A stretch of DNA of 51,585 nucleotides, from contig NZ_CAJGZN010000018.1 of the NCBI RefSeq assembly GCF_904846235.1, positions 1 to 51,585 on the forward strand. The letters are read 5' to 3'. This DNA comes from Psychrobacter immobilis. Lineage in GTDB: Bacteria > Pseudomonadota > Gammaproteobacteria > Pseudomonadales > Moraxellaceae. Below are positions 30,447 through 41,794 of this stretch, piece after piece; the stretch's first letter is position 1; each line of letters opens with the position of its first letter. The notes beneath the pieces are model-generated. The model was not told the origin of the DNA, ran no database searches, and saw nothing but the letters and a program-made list of their open reading frames with translations. The translations under genes and the position numbers were made by a program.

Positions 30447-31379
30447 TTAAACCTTGCTAGTAAGCTCAGGTAGTGCTTCAAATAGATCTGCTTCTAGGAA
30501 GTAGTCAGCAACGCTAGCGATAGGTGCTTCTGGGTCATTATTGATAGCAACGATGACTTTAGAATCTTTCATACCAGCCAAATGCTGAATCGCGCCTGAG
30601 ATACCAGCGGCGATATATAGCTGCGGTGCAACGATTTTACCCGTTTGACCGACCTGCATATCGTTTGGCACGTATCCTGCATCAACAGCCGCACGTGATG
30701 CACCAACAGCTGCGCCTAGTTTGTCAGCCAATGGCTCAATATATTTGGTGAAGTTTTCACCATTTGCCAAGGCACGACCACCAGAAACCACGATACCAGC
30801 TGAGGTCAATTCTGGACGATCAGACTTAGCCATTTCTTCGTTCACAAAACTAGCTTTACCAGTTTCTTGTACATTATCGATCGTTTCAACAGTCGCTGAA
30901 CCACCTTCGCTTGCTACTGGGTCAAACGCAGTCGTACGTACGGTTAGTACCACTTTGTCTTCTGTCGTTTTTACGGTTGCCGTTGCATTACCAGCATAGA
31001 TAGGACGCTCAAACGTTTGCGCATCTACCACACCTGAGATTTCTGACAGCATGCTAACGTCAAGTAACGCTGCAACGCGTGGCATAAAGTTTTTACCAGT
31101 CGTGGTCGCAGCTGCTAGGATATGGCTGTAATCACCAGCGACATCAGCAACCAATAGCGCCACATTACCCGCCAGTTGATGCTCATAGGCTGCATTGTCA
31201 GCTAATAGTACTTTTGTCACGCCTTCTGCTTTTGCTGCTTCATCAGCGACTGCTTGAGCACCACTACCTGCCACTAATACATGGATGTCATCACCGATTT
31301 GCTTAGCAGCAGCGATGGTGTTCAAAGTTGCCTTTTTTAGACTGGCATTGTCATGTTCTGCATATACCAAAATTGCCAT
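30447..31379 (-). CDS. etfA: electron transfer flavoprotein subunit alpha
   Basis: Carries FAD and passes electrons from acyl-CoA and other dehydrogenases to ETF:quinone oxidoreductase. The C-terminal FAD domain has VGQTGKIVAPQLYIAAGISGAIQHLAGMKDS and INNDPEAPIASVADY, all typical. Length is 310 aa. Second gene after etfB, separated by 144 bp that contain a hairpin. Confidence 0.97.
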   Translation of the reverse strand: MAILVYAEHDNASLKKATLNTIAAAKQIGDDIHVLVAGSGAQAVADEAAKAEGVTKVLLADNAAYEHQLAGNVALLVADVAGDYSHILAAATTTGKNFMPRVAALLDVSMLSEISGVVDAQTFERPIYAGNATATVKTTEDKVVLTVRTTAFDPVASEGGSATVETIDNVQETGKASFVNEEMAKSDRPELTSAGIVVSGGRALANGENFTKYIEPLADKLGAAVGASRAAVDAGYVPNDMQVGQTGKIVAPQLYIAAGISGAIQHLAGMKDSKVIVAINNDPEAPIASVADYFLEADLFEALPELTSKV

Positions 31380-31428
31380 GGTTTTAATCCTTTATTTATT
31401 CGTATTATCTATTCATGCGGTTGTTTGT

Positions 31429-31494
31429 GTACAAAGCTATTTGAGCGACTGTTATTCAATATGAAACAAATCAGTCAAATGGATAGCTTTGTAC
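31429..31494. repeat. long hairpin between etfB and etfA
   Basis: GTACAAAGCTAT (31,429-31,440) and ATAGCTTTGTAC (31,483-31,494) are perfect 12-bp arms; after a short internal mismatch GACTG pairs with CAGTC. There is no T tract, so it is unlikely to be a simple terminator. In the etfBA message it would be a stable stem. Confidence 0.75.
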
Positions 31495-31523
31495 AGGATA
31501 TGCCGTAACGAAGCGTCAAATCA

Positions 31524-32273
31524 TTAAATGACTTTTGCTTCGTTTCTTAGCTTATCAACCAACTCATCAACTGATCCTACTGTAATACCAGCTTTGCGTT
31601 CAGCAGGTGGCACGACTTTAATGATTTCTTGCTTAGACGTCATATCAACACCGAAATCCGCTGGCGTTTTCTCATCAAGCGGCTTTTTCTTCGCTTTCAT
31701 GATGTTAGGCAGTTTCGCATAACGTGGCTCATTCAAACGTAGATCAGTTGTGATGACTGCTGGCAAATCAAGGGCAACTGTTTGTAGACCGCCATCGATT
31801 TCACGCGTTACGTTGACTTTGTCGCCTTCAACCTTCACTTCTGAGGCAAACGTACCCTGACCGATACCCATCAATGCCGCTAGCATCTGACCCGTTTGGT
31901 TGTTGTCGTCATCAATCGCTTGTTTACCCAACAAGATAATATCTGTGCTTTCTGTTTCAGCGATATTTTTTAGAATCTTGGCAACTTGTAGTGGATACGG
32001 TTTTTCGTCACTCACGACTAAAATACCACGATCAGCACCCAATGCTAGGGCTGCACGAATTTGCTCTTGTGACTCTTTTGGACCGATAGACGCGACGATG
32101 ATTTCATCAATGACGCCAGCTTCTTTTAGACGAACGGCTTCTTCTACTGCGATTTCGTCAAAAGGGTTAATCGACATTTTGGTGTTTGATAGATCAACGC
32201 CAGAGTTATCGGCTTTTACACGTACTTTTACGTTATAATCAATGACACGCTTGACCGCTACTAATGCTTTCAT
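31524..32273 (-). CDS. etfB: electron transfer flavoprotein subunit beta
   Basis: Partner of EtfA, binding AMP. The N-terminus [19 protein letters not shown], the signature VKLKEAG-like stretch [15 protein letters not shown], and [30 protein letters not shown] (the ETF-beta signature) are intact. Length is 249 aa. First gene of etfBA. Confidence 0.97.
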   Translation of the reverse strand: MKALVAVKRVIDYNVKVRVKADNSGVDLSNTKMSINPFDEIAVEEAVRLKEAGVIDEIIVASIGPKESQEQIRAALALGADRGILVVSDEKPYPLQVAKILKNIAETESTDIILLGKQAIDDDNNQTGQMLAALMGIGQGTFASEVKVEGDKVNVTREIDGGLQTVALDLPAVITTDLRLNEPRYAKLPNIMKAKKKPLDEKTPADFGVDMTSKQEIIKVVPPAERKAGITVGSVDELVDKLRNEAKVI

Positions 32274-32731
32274 ACGTTCCTCGTTTATTAATGTTATGAA
32301 TTAAAAAATATCAGTTAAGAACCAAATTTCGTTGTGGTTCAAATCGTCGTTCAAAATACTACTCAAGGTTATTACTATATCAACAGATGTATAACTAATT
32401 AAGAAAAATACGCCAATATTCGAAATTATATTAGCATTGCACTTCTTACGGATAAAATCTGCTAAAGCTAAGCCAACCGTTCTTATCAGACCTATGTATC
32501 TTGCGTCAGCCTGCAGATAAGGTCAAGACAACGCCGTGAATAATGCGTCATAAATTTGTCAACACTCTATAATAAATAGTCTATAAGCGCATCATTTCAC
32601 GGTTTTTATTGTTCAGTAGCTTAAAATACTCATACCCTTTATAGCACTCTAAGCCTTAGCTTTACTTAATATTTTGTTATTATTTATCTCTTTGAGGTTA
32701 ACGGATAAGAATAGTTAGTTAATTAGTCAAG
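32274..32731. other. intergenic region upstream of etfB
   Basis: No gene is seen in these 458 bp. On the minus strand TTGATA (32,378-32,383) and TAGTAT (32,356-32,361), 16 nt apart, could be the etfB promoter, giving a leader of about 75 nt. The remainder toward DUF421 shows no clear signal or terminator. Confidence 0.35.
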
Positions 32732-33301
32732 CTAGACCTGCGACTTACCATTCTTACTAGTACCAATCAGCAATTCACTATCACGTATATCATCAAATAA
32801 TGACCGATCAGGAGTTACTTCACTATTTTTGATAACACTCATATCCCCTGTTGTTTCCATTATGACAGCAAATACCTCAGTTTTAGATTTGATACCGTTT
32901 TTACGCAGCACTTCTTGGACATCGCTAGTACTTAGGTTAGCTTCTTGCAAATTATCTGGAAAATACTCACCATGTGCCATCAATATGATAGCTTGATTGT
33001 CTATTAGCGCTTTGAGTGGCTTTATTTTACGCCTTACTACTGAGACCACGCCTTGAATCACAAACAGCACCGCAACAGCGCACAACCCTTGTAGCAGAGA
33101 GGGCTCATCAGACAATACGGTAGAGGCTAATATACTACCAATACCAACGGTCATAGCAAAATCATGACTTGATAGCTTAGAAAAGCTACGTAAACCCATG
33201 AGGCGTGTAAACAGCATCAGACCCAAATAAAAACCTACTGCGGATATAGAAATACCCAGTATCTGTTGCCAGTCAATTGAAAGCCAAGTTTCCCATTTCA
33301 T
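32732..33301 (-). CDS. DUF421 (YetF-like) membrane protein
   Basis: A 189-residue protein with three N-terminal membrane segments and the DUF421 core RLMGLRSFSKLSSHDFAMTVGIGS, then the soluble part with LKALIDNQAIILMAHGEY and a run VQEVLRKNGIKSKTEVFAVIMETTGDMSVI. Relatives such as YetF and YrbG are poorly understood. The second of two ATGs is better spaced from AAGG. Confidence 0.85.
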   Translation of the reverse strand: MKWETWLSIDWQQILGISISAVGFYLGLMLFTRLMGLRSFSKLSSHDFAMTVGIGSILASTVLSDEPSLLQGLCAVAVLFVIQGVVSVVRRKIKPLKALIDNQAIILMAHGEYFPDNLQEANLSTSDVQEVLRKNGIKSKTEVFAVIMETTGDMSVIKNSEVTPDRSLFDDIRDSELLIGTSKNGKSQV

Positions 33302-33421
33302 CATAGAACCTTATCTATTTCATCTTTATTAAATCATTGTTTGTTATTAGCTGATGATGTTGACTGTCAAAATCAATAGCACTTTACATTAGCAACACTT
33401 TGTCATACCAAAAAAGTCCCA

Positions 33422-33459
33422 TAAAAAAAGCAACCTGATAAGAGGTTGCTTCTTTTTAA
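33422..33459 (-). terminator. terminator downstream of the cold-shock gene
   Basis: On the minus strand AAGCAACCT / AGGTTGCTT with a 6-nt loop is followed by TTTTTTT. It lies about 110 bp past the csp stop. Confidence 0.8.
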
Positions 33460-33568
33460 AGTCGATACAGTATTTTTATTGTTTTAACAAACAAAGTAAT
33501 CAATGCATATTGATAATCTTATTGTCATTAAGTTTACTGACAAGCAGTTAACCTAATAATAAATGAGA

Positions 33569-33781
33569 TTAGATAGCTTCGATTTGCTCAGCTTGTGGGC
33601 CTTTTTTGCCATCACCTAAGATGAAAGACACTTTTTGGCCTTCGGCTAGAGTTTTGAAACCGTTACCTTGGATAGCGCTGTAGTGAGCGAATACGTCTTG
33701 TCCGCCGTTGTCTTGAGCGATAAAACCAAAACCTTTAGCTTCATTAAACCACTTTACAGTGCCTTCAACTTTATCTGACAT
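33569..33781 (-). CDS. CspA-family cold-shock protein
   Basis: A 70-residue single-stranded nucleic-acid binding protein. RNP1 (KGFGFI) and RNP2 (DVFAHY) are intact in [28 protein letters not shown]. The ATG at 33,781 has an AGGA site; the open frame continues upstream through the leader but without one. Acts as an RNA chaperone; whether cold induces this copy is not known. Confidence 0.95.
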   Translation of the reverse strand: MSDKVEGTVKWFNEAKGFGFIAQDNGGQDVFAHYSAIQGNGFKTLAEGQKVSFILGDGKKGPQAEQIEAI

Positions 33782-33944
33782 AAATTTTCCTGACTCTTTA
33801 ACTGTTGGCGAGACTTGTGTCATCACCGATTAATTGATATATACCCTAATATTTTCTGCTAAATGCGACGGCCAAAAATGCTAAACAATCTTAAAGAAAA
33901 TTTGGATTCTTTGCCTAAAATATTTTGAGTACAGTCTGATTATA
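33782..33944 (-). promoter_or_regulatory. probable long 5' leader and -10 of the cold-shock gene
   Basis: A TATAAT lies on the minus strand at 33,939-33,944 with a poor -35. Transcription from it gives a leader of about 150 nt, the size common in cspA-type genes, where the leader is a temperature-sensitive structure. No gene is seen in the whole 33,782-34,144 gap. Confidence 0.45.
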
Positions 33945-34144
33945 ACAGTTTTCCATGGTAGGAACAGTCTAAATTGCTGATTTTTGTAAATAAATACTAA
34001 CCATTGTTGCAAGCGAACATCGATAGTAATCAGTTTCATATCTTATTGATATAAAATAGTTTTTATTTATAGATATACTACAACTTCATCAGTAAATCAC
34101 TAATTAAATAAGTCGACATAGATGATAGCAGGTTGGAATATTAG

Positions 34145-34576
34145 TTACTGCAATGGTGATGTCGGTAGCCATGCTGAACTCAATACGAGCAAACATAACG
34201 CAAAAAACACCAATGAAAATGACTGACTGTAGGCAATATATTTTGCTGGAATGACCAAATCTTTAGGAGAGTCAGGAATGCCTTTGCGCTTCAGTAGCTT
34301 GGTACCATATATCCAACCAAAGGTCGTGTATATGCCATATGCAGCAGGCACTGCGATAGCTAACGGGGTCAAATCAATAACGTATAAAATCACCACTGAT
34401 ATGAAGAACCATAGAGTATCTAACAATGAACTGACTTTAAAAAATTTAGATTGAGGCAGTTTACCATCGGTCTGTTTGAGCATCTCCCCTTCTATCCAAA
34501 TTAAAACTGCTACCACAGCGCTAAGAGTAATATATACGAATTGCGGCGTTAGCCAGTCTGAATAAGATATTTGCAC
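34145..34576 (-). CDS. hypothetical four-helix membrane protein
   Basis: Not recognised. The protein has four hydrophobic segments (after the N-terminal SYSDWLTPQFVYITLSAVV, then around VVILYVIDL, AIAVPAAYGIYTTFGWIYG, and FSLVFFALCLLVLSS). The chosen GTG (34,576) has AGG 9 nt upstream; other non-ATG starts up to 34,630 are open. It stands between csp and the ilvC terminator with no partner. Confidence 0.6.
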   Translation of the reverse strand: MQISYSDWLTPQFVYITLSAVVAVLIWIEGEMLKQTDGKLPQSKFFKVSSLLDTLWFFISVVILYVIDLTPLAIAVPAAYGIYTTFGWIYGTKLLKRKGIPDSPKDLVIPAKYIAYSQSFSLVFFALCLLVLSSAWLPTSPLQ

Positions 34577-34785
34577 AGCATACAACCTATTATCTATAGA
34601 AAGTGAGAATGAAGCATTCACCCGATTCAATTACTTAGAAACGGATTGGAACAATGACGGATGTTAATCGCAAAGGCACTTTGGCCAATGTTAAGGTGCC
34701 TGCTTATATTGGGTAGCAATTAATGGTTTTCAACCGATAACCCTGATTCAAATAAAAGCGAAAAGCATCTATCAAATACTTTGCA

Positions 34786-34821
34786 TAAAAAAACCCATGC
34801 TATCAAGTGATAACATGGGCT
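34786..34821 (-). terminator. terminator after ilvC
   Basis: On the minus strand CCCATGTTATC / GATAGCATGGG (one mismatch) is followed by TTTTTTT, about 55 bp past the ilvC stop. Confidence 0.8.
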
Positions 34822-34873
34822 ATTTAATCTAAATCAGATTTTTATCTGAATAAGACTTTCATTTGTATAAAAC

Positions 34874-35911
<1,038 letters not shown>

Positions 35912-36020
35912 TCATGGCTTGCCATGGATAGTAAACGCTTATGCTGTAGTCAATATAATAACTAAGATAAGCGCTTTGTTGATTAGATAAATATTGGTTT
36001 AAACTGGTTTTGATAAATAA

Positions 36021-36518
36021 TTAAATGCTTAGAGTCTTTTCACCGCGGGCAATACCAATCACACCTGAGCGAACCACTTCCATAATACGCTCACGGCCAA
36101 TCACATCGATAAAACCATCAAGTTTGGCTTTGTCGCCCACGATTTGAATCGTATATAAGTTCGAATTTACATCGACGATTTGTGCACGGAAAATATCTGC
36201 GCTACGTTTGATCTCTTCACGCACACCGCCTGTTGCACGGACTTTAATGAGCATTAATTCACGCTCAACGTGTACATTCTCCGTTAGGTTAAGCACTTTA
36301 ACCACTTCAATCAATTTATGCAATTGTTTGGTGATCTGCTCAATTCTTTCAGGTGACGTAATGGTCGTAACCGTTAGACGTGAGATACTTGGGTCATCAG
36401 TAGGTGCGACGTTCAAAGTTTCGATATTGTAGCCACGTTGTGAGAACAAGCCGACTAACCGCGACAACGAACCCGCTTCGTTTTCCATCAATACCGAAAT
36501 CAGATGTTGTTGTTGCAT
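36021..36518 (-). CDS. ilvN: acetolactate synthase small (regulatory) subunit
   Basis: Binds valine for feedback control of acetolactate synthase. The N-terminal ACT domain HLISVLMENEAGSLSRLVGLFSQRGYNIETL and the IlvH-type C-terminal domain (165 aa in total) are intact. Its ATG overlaps the ilvB stop by one base (TAATG), so translation is coupled. By length it is of the IlvH/IlvN long type. Confidence 0.95.
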   Translation of the reverse strand: MQQQHLISVLMENEAGSLSRLVGLFSQRGYNIETLNVAPTDDPSISRLTVTTITSPERIEQITKQLHKLIEVVKVLNLTENVHVERELMLIKVRATGGVREEIKRSADIFRAQIVDVNSNLYTIQIVGDKAKLDGFIDVIGRERIMEVVRSGVIGIARGEKTLSI

Positions 36519-38341
36519 TAGGTACGCTCCCCTTTTGTTAACCACATATCACGCATGGCCTGTCCAGCGATTTGCATTGGATATACATGCTCATTACGAT
36601 CGACGTAAACATCGATAAATACCAGTTTATCTTTCATAGCCATTGCTTCAGCCAATTGTGCTTCCATGGTCGCAGGGTCAGTAATTTTGATACCGACATG
36701 ACCATAGCTTTCAGCCAATTTGACAAAATCTGGTAAGGAGTTCATATAAGACTGGGCATGACGACCTTCATACAGCATATCTTGCCACTGCTTCACCATA
36801 CCTAGCTGCGCATTGTTAATGTTCAGAATTTTAACTGGTAAGTTATATTGCAAGCAGGTTGATAGCTCTTGGATATTCATCTGAATAGAGCCTTCACCCG
36901 TGATACAAACCACATCACGCTCAGGATTGGCAAGTTTGGCAGCCATTGCATACGGCAGACCAACCCCCATGGTACCAAGACCACCTGAATTCAGCCATTG
37001 ACGTGGCTCATTGTAAGTATAGTAAAGTGCCGCAAACATCTGATGCTGACCAACGTCACTTGTGATAATAGCGTTGCTGTTAGTCACTTTATCTAGAGCT
37101 TGTACGACACTTTGTGGCTTAATGCCATTATCTGTGCTGGTGTCATAACGTAAGCCATGACGCTTACGCCACTCATTGATTTGTGACCACCAATCGAGCA
37201 ATGCGTGCTGCTCTAACTGCTTGTCTTGACCAACAATCTCTAGCATGTCCGTTAAGACCGACTTCACATCACCTACGATAGGAATGTGCGCAAGAATCGT
37301 TTTTGAGATCGAAGCAGGATCGATATCGATATGAATGATGGTTGCGTTAGGGCAGAATTTTTTAACGTTGTTGGTCACACGATCATCAAAACGCGCGCCG
37401 ACGGCCAAAATCACATCAGCATGGTGCATACTCATATTGGCTTCGTAAGTACCGTGCATGCCAAGCATACCTAAGAACTGACGATCAGAGCCAGGGAACG
37501 TACCAAGACCCATCAAGGTGTTGGTCACTGGTAAATTCAGACGATGTGCAAGATCTGTTAATTCTTCGTGCGCATTGCTCCAAATCACACCGCCGCCTGC
37601 ATATACAACAGGACGCTGCGCTGCTAATAGCGTTTCAATGGCTTTTTTGATTTGACCGCTATGGCCTTTGAGTGACGGCTGATAAGAGCGTATAAATACT
37701 TCTTCTGGATATTCGTAAGCGAATTTTTCGCTAGGCGCAGTCATGTCTTTTGGCACATCAATGACGACAGGGCCTGGGCGACCAGTCTGGGCAATATAAA
37801 ATGCCTTTTTCACAATCATTGGAATTTCGCTAGCATGGCGTACTTGAAAGCTATGCTTAACGATAGGACGTGATACACCTACCATATCTGTTTCTTGGAA
37901 AGCATCTTCACCGATTAGGCTGCTTGGTACCTGACCTGCGATTACAACCATTGGTACAGAATCCATAAAGGCAGTAGCAATAGCTGTCACGGTATTGGTC
38001 GCACCAGGGCCTGATGTGGCCAACACGACACCAGTATTACCAGTCACTCGCGAATAAGCATCGGCCATGTGGCCCGCTGCTTGCTCATGACGTACTAAGA
38101 TGTGCTCAATATTTTCTTGCTGAAACAGCGCATCATAAATGTGTAAGACCGCGCCACCTGGATAGCCAAAGATGTATTCGACACCTTCGTCAGTCAGTGC
38201 TTGCACCAGCATTTCAGCGCCCGATAGCATCACAGGCTGTGCACTACCTTCTGCAAGACGTTGTTGCTTTTGTTCAAAATTTTTGGCGGCATTACCCGTT
38301 TGGGTATGTCCCGTCATGTTCGGACTTTGCGTGGTTTGCAT
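36518..38341 (-). CDS. ilvB: acetolactate synthase large (catalytic) subunit
   Basis: Thiamine-diphosphate enzyme for the first step of branched-chain amino-acid synthesis. [15 protein letters not shown] with the catalytic Glu in [13 protein letters not shown], the FAD-linked middle domain, and the TPP motif [29 protein letters not shown] are all present. About 607 aa from the ATG at 38,341, which is better spaced from AAAGG than the ATG three codons earlier. The first about 45 residues are a polar extension. Confidence 0.95.
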   Translation of the reverse strand: MQTTQSPNMTGHTQTGNAAKNFEQKQQRLAEGSAQPVMLSGAEMLVQALTDEGVEYIFGYPGGAVLHIYDALFQQENIEHILVRHEQAAGHMADAYSRVTGNTGVVLATSGPGATNTVTAIATAFMDSVPMVVIAGQVPSSLIGEDAFQETDMVGVSRPIVKHSFQVRHASEIPMIVKKAFYIAQTGRPGPVVIDVPKDMTAPSEKFAYEYPEEVFIRSYQPSLKGHSGQIKKAIETLLAAQRPVVYAGGGVIWSNAHEELTDLAHRLNLPVTNTLMGLGTFPGSDRQFLGMLGMHGTYEANMSMHHADVILAVGARFDDRVTNNVKKFCPNATIIHIDIDPASISKTILAHIPIVGDVKSVLTDMLEIVGQDKQLEQHALLDWWSQINEWRKRHGLRYDTSTDNGIKPQSVVQALDKVTNSNAIITSDVGQHQMFAALYYTYNEPRQWLNSGGLGTMGVGLPYAMAAKLANPERDVVCITGEGSIQMNIQELSTCLQYNLPVKILNINNAQLGMVKQWQDMLYEGRHAQSYMNSLPDFVKLAESYGHVGIKITDPATMEAQLAEAMAMKDKLVFIDVYVDRNEHVYPMQIAGQAMRDMWLTKGERT

Positions 38342-39036
38342 CACTGTCATCACCTTTTTTTGCGGCGAGAATTTGCGGGACTCTATGAGCAAAAATAATT
38401 ACTTACTGTCGTTATTTCTACTTATTGAATGATCGCTAATTCTTGTCCATATCAAGAATATCTGCCCAATAGGTTTAATTAAAACTGTCTCATAGGACAA
38501 TACTAATCAAACATAGCAGTGTATTTTAGGTCAGCTTTGTGATGGATGTTTATCGATATACAGTGACAAGATGCGAGTGCATCTATAAAAGAAGACGCTT
38601 ATTATTGAGATTTGATACTAGCAAGTACCTATTGTGACTTTATTTGTACAGATGCATCGATATACACAGGTAAAAAACTTCATAGCCAATACTAAATTAT
38701 AAGATTTTTAAAACTTACAATAGGCTTTGGGGAAATCTCTTAACGGCATATTATATCGCGTTTGATACAACTGCTAAAAACACATTTAGCACATTTCAAA
38801 TAATAAGTTTATCTTAGTCATTGTAGACAGATAAGTCCGGAGACAATGTATCGCTATCAATAGTGGTCGTTGTGCCACTATGCTTGCTATATCATTATCA
38901 CAAAGGAAATAAAACTGCGTAAGCTACCGATAAGTAACTTGTAGTTCTCTTTCTCAAGTGCCACGGCAACATCGTAAAAGCCGCTCACTGACCAATCAAC
39001 TGCTATTATATTCGATGGTTTACGAGTTATTGTCAA
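38342..39036 (-). promoter_or_regulatory. long leader and candidate promoters of ilvB-ilvN-ilvC
   Basis: No gene is seen between ilvB and 39,206. Two minus-strand candidates exist. One has TTAGCA (38,772-38,777) and TATAAT (38,750-38,755), spaced 16 nt. The other has TTGACA (39,031-39,036) and TATAAT (39,005-39,010), spaced 20 nt, which is long. Leaders would be about 400 or 660 nt. A 7-bp hairpin (38,860-38,881, ATAGTGG/CCACTAT) is present. I found no leader peptide rich in Leu, Val or Ile and no intrinsic terminator before ilvB. Confidence 0.4.
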
Positions 39037-39205
39037 GAAAAACTTCTAAAGCCTATCCCAAACTATTAGTTATTAAATAATATACATTGATAAGTATTAT
39101 TTGCTAGAATCGATAGTCGATACATTATTACTACCAATAAAACGTTCAAGTGTTATATTTACACCCATATACATTTGATTTTTATTAAATAAGAGGATTG
39201 CTACT

Positions 39206-39703
39206 ATGGCATATGCGTCTAAGATAAATACCGCTGCCAAACTGTTGATGAGTACTGCGTGTATGCTAATGCTGTCCATGAATGCCAGTCAGGCTATTCA
39301 AGTTTATAAATCAATTGGGACACATGGTGAAGTAAAATATAGCCAACATGCGCCGCAAGTCGGTAAAAATATCGAACTGATTGAGTTTCGTAGTGATGGT
39401 AGACAGAACAATGCAGGGCAAATGGCAGGAAAAACAGATCCTAACCAGAGCAGCAATGCTCAAACTGCAGAAGAACAACGAGTAGCAGCACTTGAAGCAC
39501 GTATTAAAGAACAAGAAGCTCAGGCTAATGCCCAACGCTGCCAGTCATTACGTAATAACTTGACCAACCTAAATGTAGGCGGACGTATCTATGAGATGGA
39601 TGCTAACGGCAAACGCCAGTATCTAGATGGTCGTGAGATTGAGCTTAAGCGCGAGCGCGTACAGCAAGCGATTACTCAGTATTGCTCCAACCCTTCTACC
39701 TAG
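39206..39703 (+). CDS. periplasmic DUF4124-like protein
   Basis: A 165-residue exported protein. A signal peptide ending near NASQA precedes IQVYKSIGTHGEVKYSQHAPQVGKNIELIEF, the DUF4124 pattern (short strands with a YS..P turn). A helical, Gln/Ala/Glu-rich coiled-coil-like stretch (about residues 85-112) and a C-terminal part with two Cys follow. The function is unknown. Good AGAGGAT site. Confidence 0.75.
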   Translation: MAYASKINTAAKLLMSTACMLMLSMNASQAIQVYKSIGTHGEVKYSQHAPQVGKNIELIEFRSDGRQNNAGQMAGKTDPNQSSNAQTAEEQRVAALEARIKEQEAQANAQRCQSLRNNLTNLNVGGRIYEMDANGKRQYLDGREIELKRERVQQAITQYCSNPST

Positions 39704-39725
39704 TCAAATCTCTTGAAAGCAAATA

Positions 39726-41549
39726 TCAAACTATCATAAGCTGCATGACGTGACGAATGGCTGCTGGCATATCTTGAGCTTGTAGCCCTCTTTGCCCCAC
39801 TAGCAATGTATTGGTGTTGTTATTCGCTTGACTCACCAATACATCTCCTGCAAACCCATGTATAAGAACCGCTTGATGTAAGCTACGTGCCTCTGCTGAT
39901 AAATCTTGCTGTGCCAATAGTCCAGCGGTCACCCCAGATAGCACATCACCCATGCCAGCGGTTGCCATGCCAGCATTCCCTACATTACATACGTATACGT
40001 TTTCTCCTCCCTTTTCTTGCTCTAGCACTAAAGATCCTGCCCCTTTTAACACCCAGTCACCGCCATATGTTGCAGCACACTGTTTTATAGCTTGCAGTCT
40101 ATTGGACTCAATCTCACTTACTTTTTGCTCAAGTAATCTAGCTGCTTCACCACTATGCGGCGTCAAGCAAACCCGATGATTCGTACTGTATTTTCGTAGC
40201 TCTGTTATTAGCTCATGATTACCCATGTGCAGTGATGCCAAGTGATAAAGACCATCAGCATCGATCACAATTGATTTTTCACTCTCTATAGCAGCCTGTA
40301 CATAATCAATAAATAATGCGTTGGCTTTTTCGTCACGGCCAAGTCCCATCCCAATGGCAACGACACTGGCCTGCTTGATTAAATCTCTTACGCCGCTTGC
40401 GTCATGTAGATTAATAGTCATCGCATCTGGCAATGAAGTCAGTAACGACCCATGAAAAGCCTCATGACAGGCAACTGTTATTTTACCAGCACCTGTCGCC
40501 ATCGTACTGGCTGCAGACAGTATGGCAGCACCACCCATACCCTGAGAGCCATCGACGCGATTTCCGCCAATGACTAGCACATGACCATAGCTGCCTTTAT
40601 AGCTGTTTTGGCGACGCAGATTCATACTATGTGCAGCCGTCATCAACGTGGCAACTGGCTCAAATGCTTGACTGGCATTTTTCTCAGCTATCGTATGATG
40701 GCTAGCTGTTTGCTGGCATGCTTTTTGATAAGGTATCAACGGTATATCGATTACGTCTCCGCTATAATCTGTACCATCTTTAGTATGCAGACCAAACTTA
40801 CGCGCAATCAAACATAGAGTCACGTCAGCTTGTATTGCTATGCGCTCGAACACTTCACCAGTAGAAGCCACTAAACCACTTGGAATATCAACTGCTATTG
40901 CTAGTGTGTTATTTTTCTGAGTAACGTTGTTAAAAGCTTTAATAGCTGATTTATAAACGCCTTCTGGTGCACGATCTAAGCCAATACCAAATAATGCATC
41001 GATATAGATATCAGCTGGCAAAACTCTTTTATCCGTATCATCGTGACTAACAATGTCTTCAAATCGTTGATAGTGACAGCTGCTAGCTAAAGCTATCTGT
41101 AATGCCTTTATCGAGTCAGTAATATTGCTACTATCGCTGTCTCCATTGTTAGGAGTTTTAGAAGTTACTGATTGATCATGGAGATCAAAATCATTTTCAC
41201 TAAAGCCAACTGTTATTACTTCTACTTGCCAGCCAGCTTGCTGTAAATAATGAGCGATAAGCCAACCATCACCACCATTATTACCTTTCCCTACCCAGAT
41301 ACTTGCTCGACGTGGATGAGCACTACGGTGATAAACGTTAGTATTAGCAGAATGGCTAGTACTGACGGTTTTTCGCTCATAAACCTGTTCTATTTGCTGT
41401 GTCATTTGCCAAGCAGCTTGTTTCATCAAACCAAAACTGTCGTATCCCTCTGCAAACCAAGCCTGTTCCATCGCATAAACCTGCTCACTACTATATAGCG
41501 CGATAGGTTTTGTATTTTTTATAGGTAATAAATTGGTATTATTTCTCAT
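39726..41549 (-). CDS. nnr: bifunctional NAD(P)H-hydrate repair enzyme (epimerase/dehydratase)
   Basis: Repairs hydrated NAD(P)H. The N-terminal YjeF epimerase domain has IWVGKGNNGGDGWLIAHYL (about residues 84-102). The C-terminal ADP/ATP-dependent dehydratase has CLTPHSGEAARLL and GNAGMATAGMGDVLSGVTAGLL with the catalytic Asp. At 607 aa it is about 90 residues longer than E. coli Nnr, with extra polar loops in the first domain (around residues 61-80 and 110-165). Divergent from queG, a pairing also seen in E. coli. Confidence 0.93.
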   Translation of the reverse strand: MRNNTNLLPIKNTKPIALYSSEQVYAMEQAWFAEGYDSFGLMKQAAWQMTQQIEQVYERKTVSTSHSANTNVYHRSAHPRRASIWVGKGNNGGDGWLIAHYLQQAGWQVEVITVGFSENDFDLHDQSVTSKTPNNGDSDSSNITDSIKALQIALASSCHYQRFEDIVSHDDTDKRVLPADIYIDALFGIGLDRAPEGVYKSAIKAFNNVTQKNNTLAIAVDIPSGLVASTGEVFERIAIQADVTLCLIARKFGLHTKDGTDYSGDVIDIPLIPYQKACQQTASHHTIAEKNASQAFEPVATLMTAAHSMNLRRQNSYKGSYGHVLVIGGNRVDGSQGMGGAAILSAASTMATGAGKITVACHEAFHGSLLTSLPDAMTINLHDASGVRDLIKQASVVAIGMGLGRDEKANALFIDYVQAAIESEKSIVIDADGLYHLASLHMGNHELITELRKYSTNHRVCLTPHSGEAARLLEQKVSEIESNRLQAIKQCAATYGGDWVLKGAGSLVLEQEKGGENVYVCNVGNAGMATAGMGDVLSGVTAGLLAQQDLSAEARSLHQAVLIHGFAGDVLVSQANNNTNTLLVGQRGLQAQDMPAAIRHVMQLMIV

Positions 41550-41794
41550 AACTTATCCTTGGTGTTTCTACTCATTTTTTATTTTATTTAAATTTGGTTG
41601 CTCATTTCTCATATCAGCTTAGCAAAAGCTTACCTCGACTTATGTATCAATATGAATGTGAGTTTATTTTCTTTTATACTTGCACTCATTGCTCACTGGC
41701 TTATCATAGCCGTATTTACATTATCTCTGATTGTCAGATATGAATAATCTGATTAAAACAAACGAGAAAACCATCTAATAAGCACCTACTCTCT

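Noticed and set aside
38900..38980. Minus-strand 24-codon frame (MLPWHLRKRTTSYLSVAYAV) as an ilv leader peptide
   Set aside because: No ribosome site, no run of Leu, Val or Ile codons, and no terminator-antiterminator after it.
40581..40817. Open frame on the strand opposite nnr, and many similar ones opposite groEL, pntB, pyrB and ilvB
   Set aside because: Shadow frames of well-supported genes; no ribosome sites, compositions follow the coding strand.
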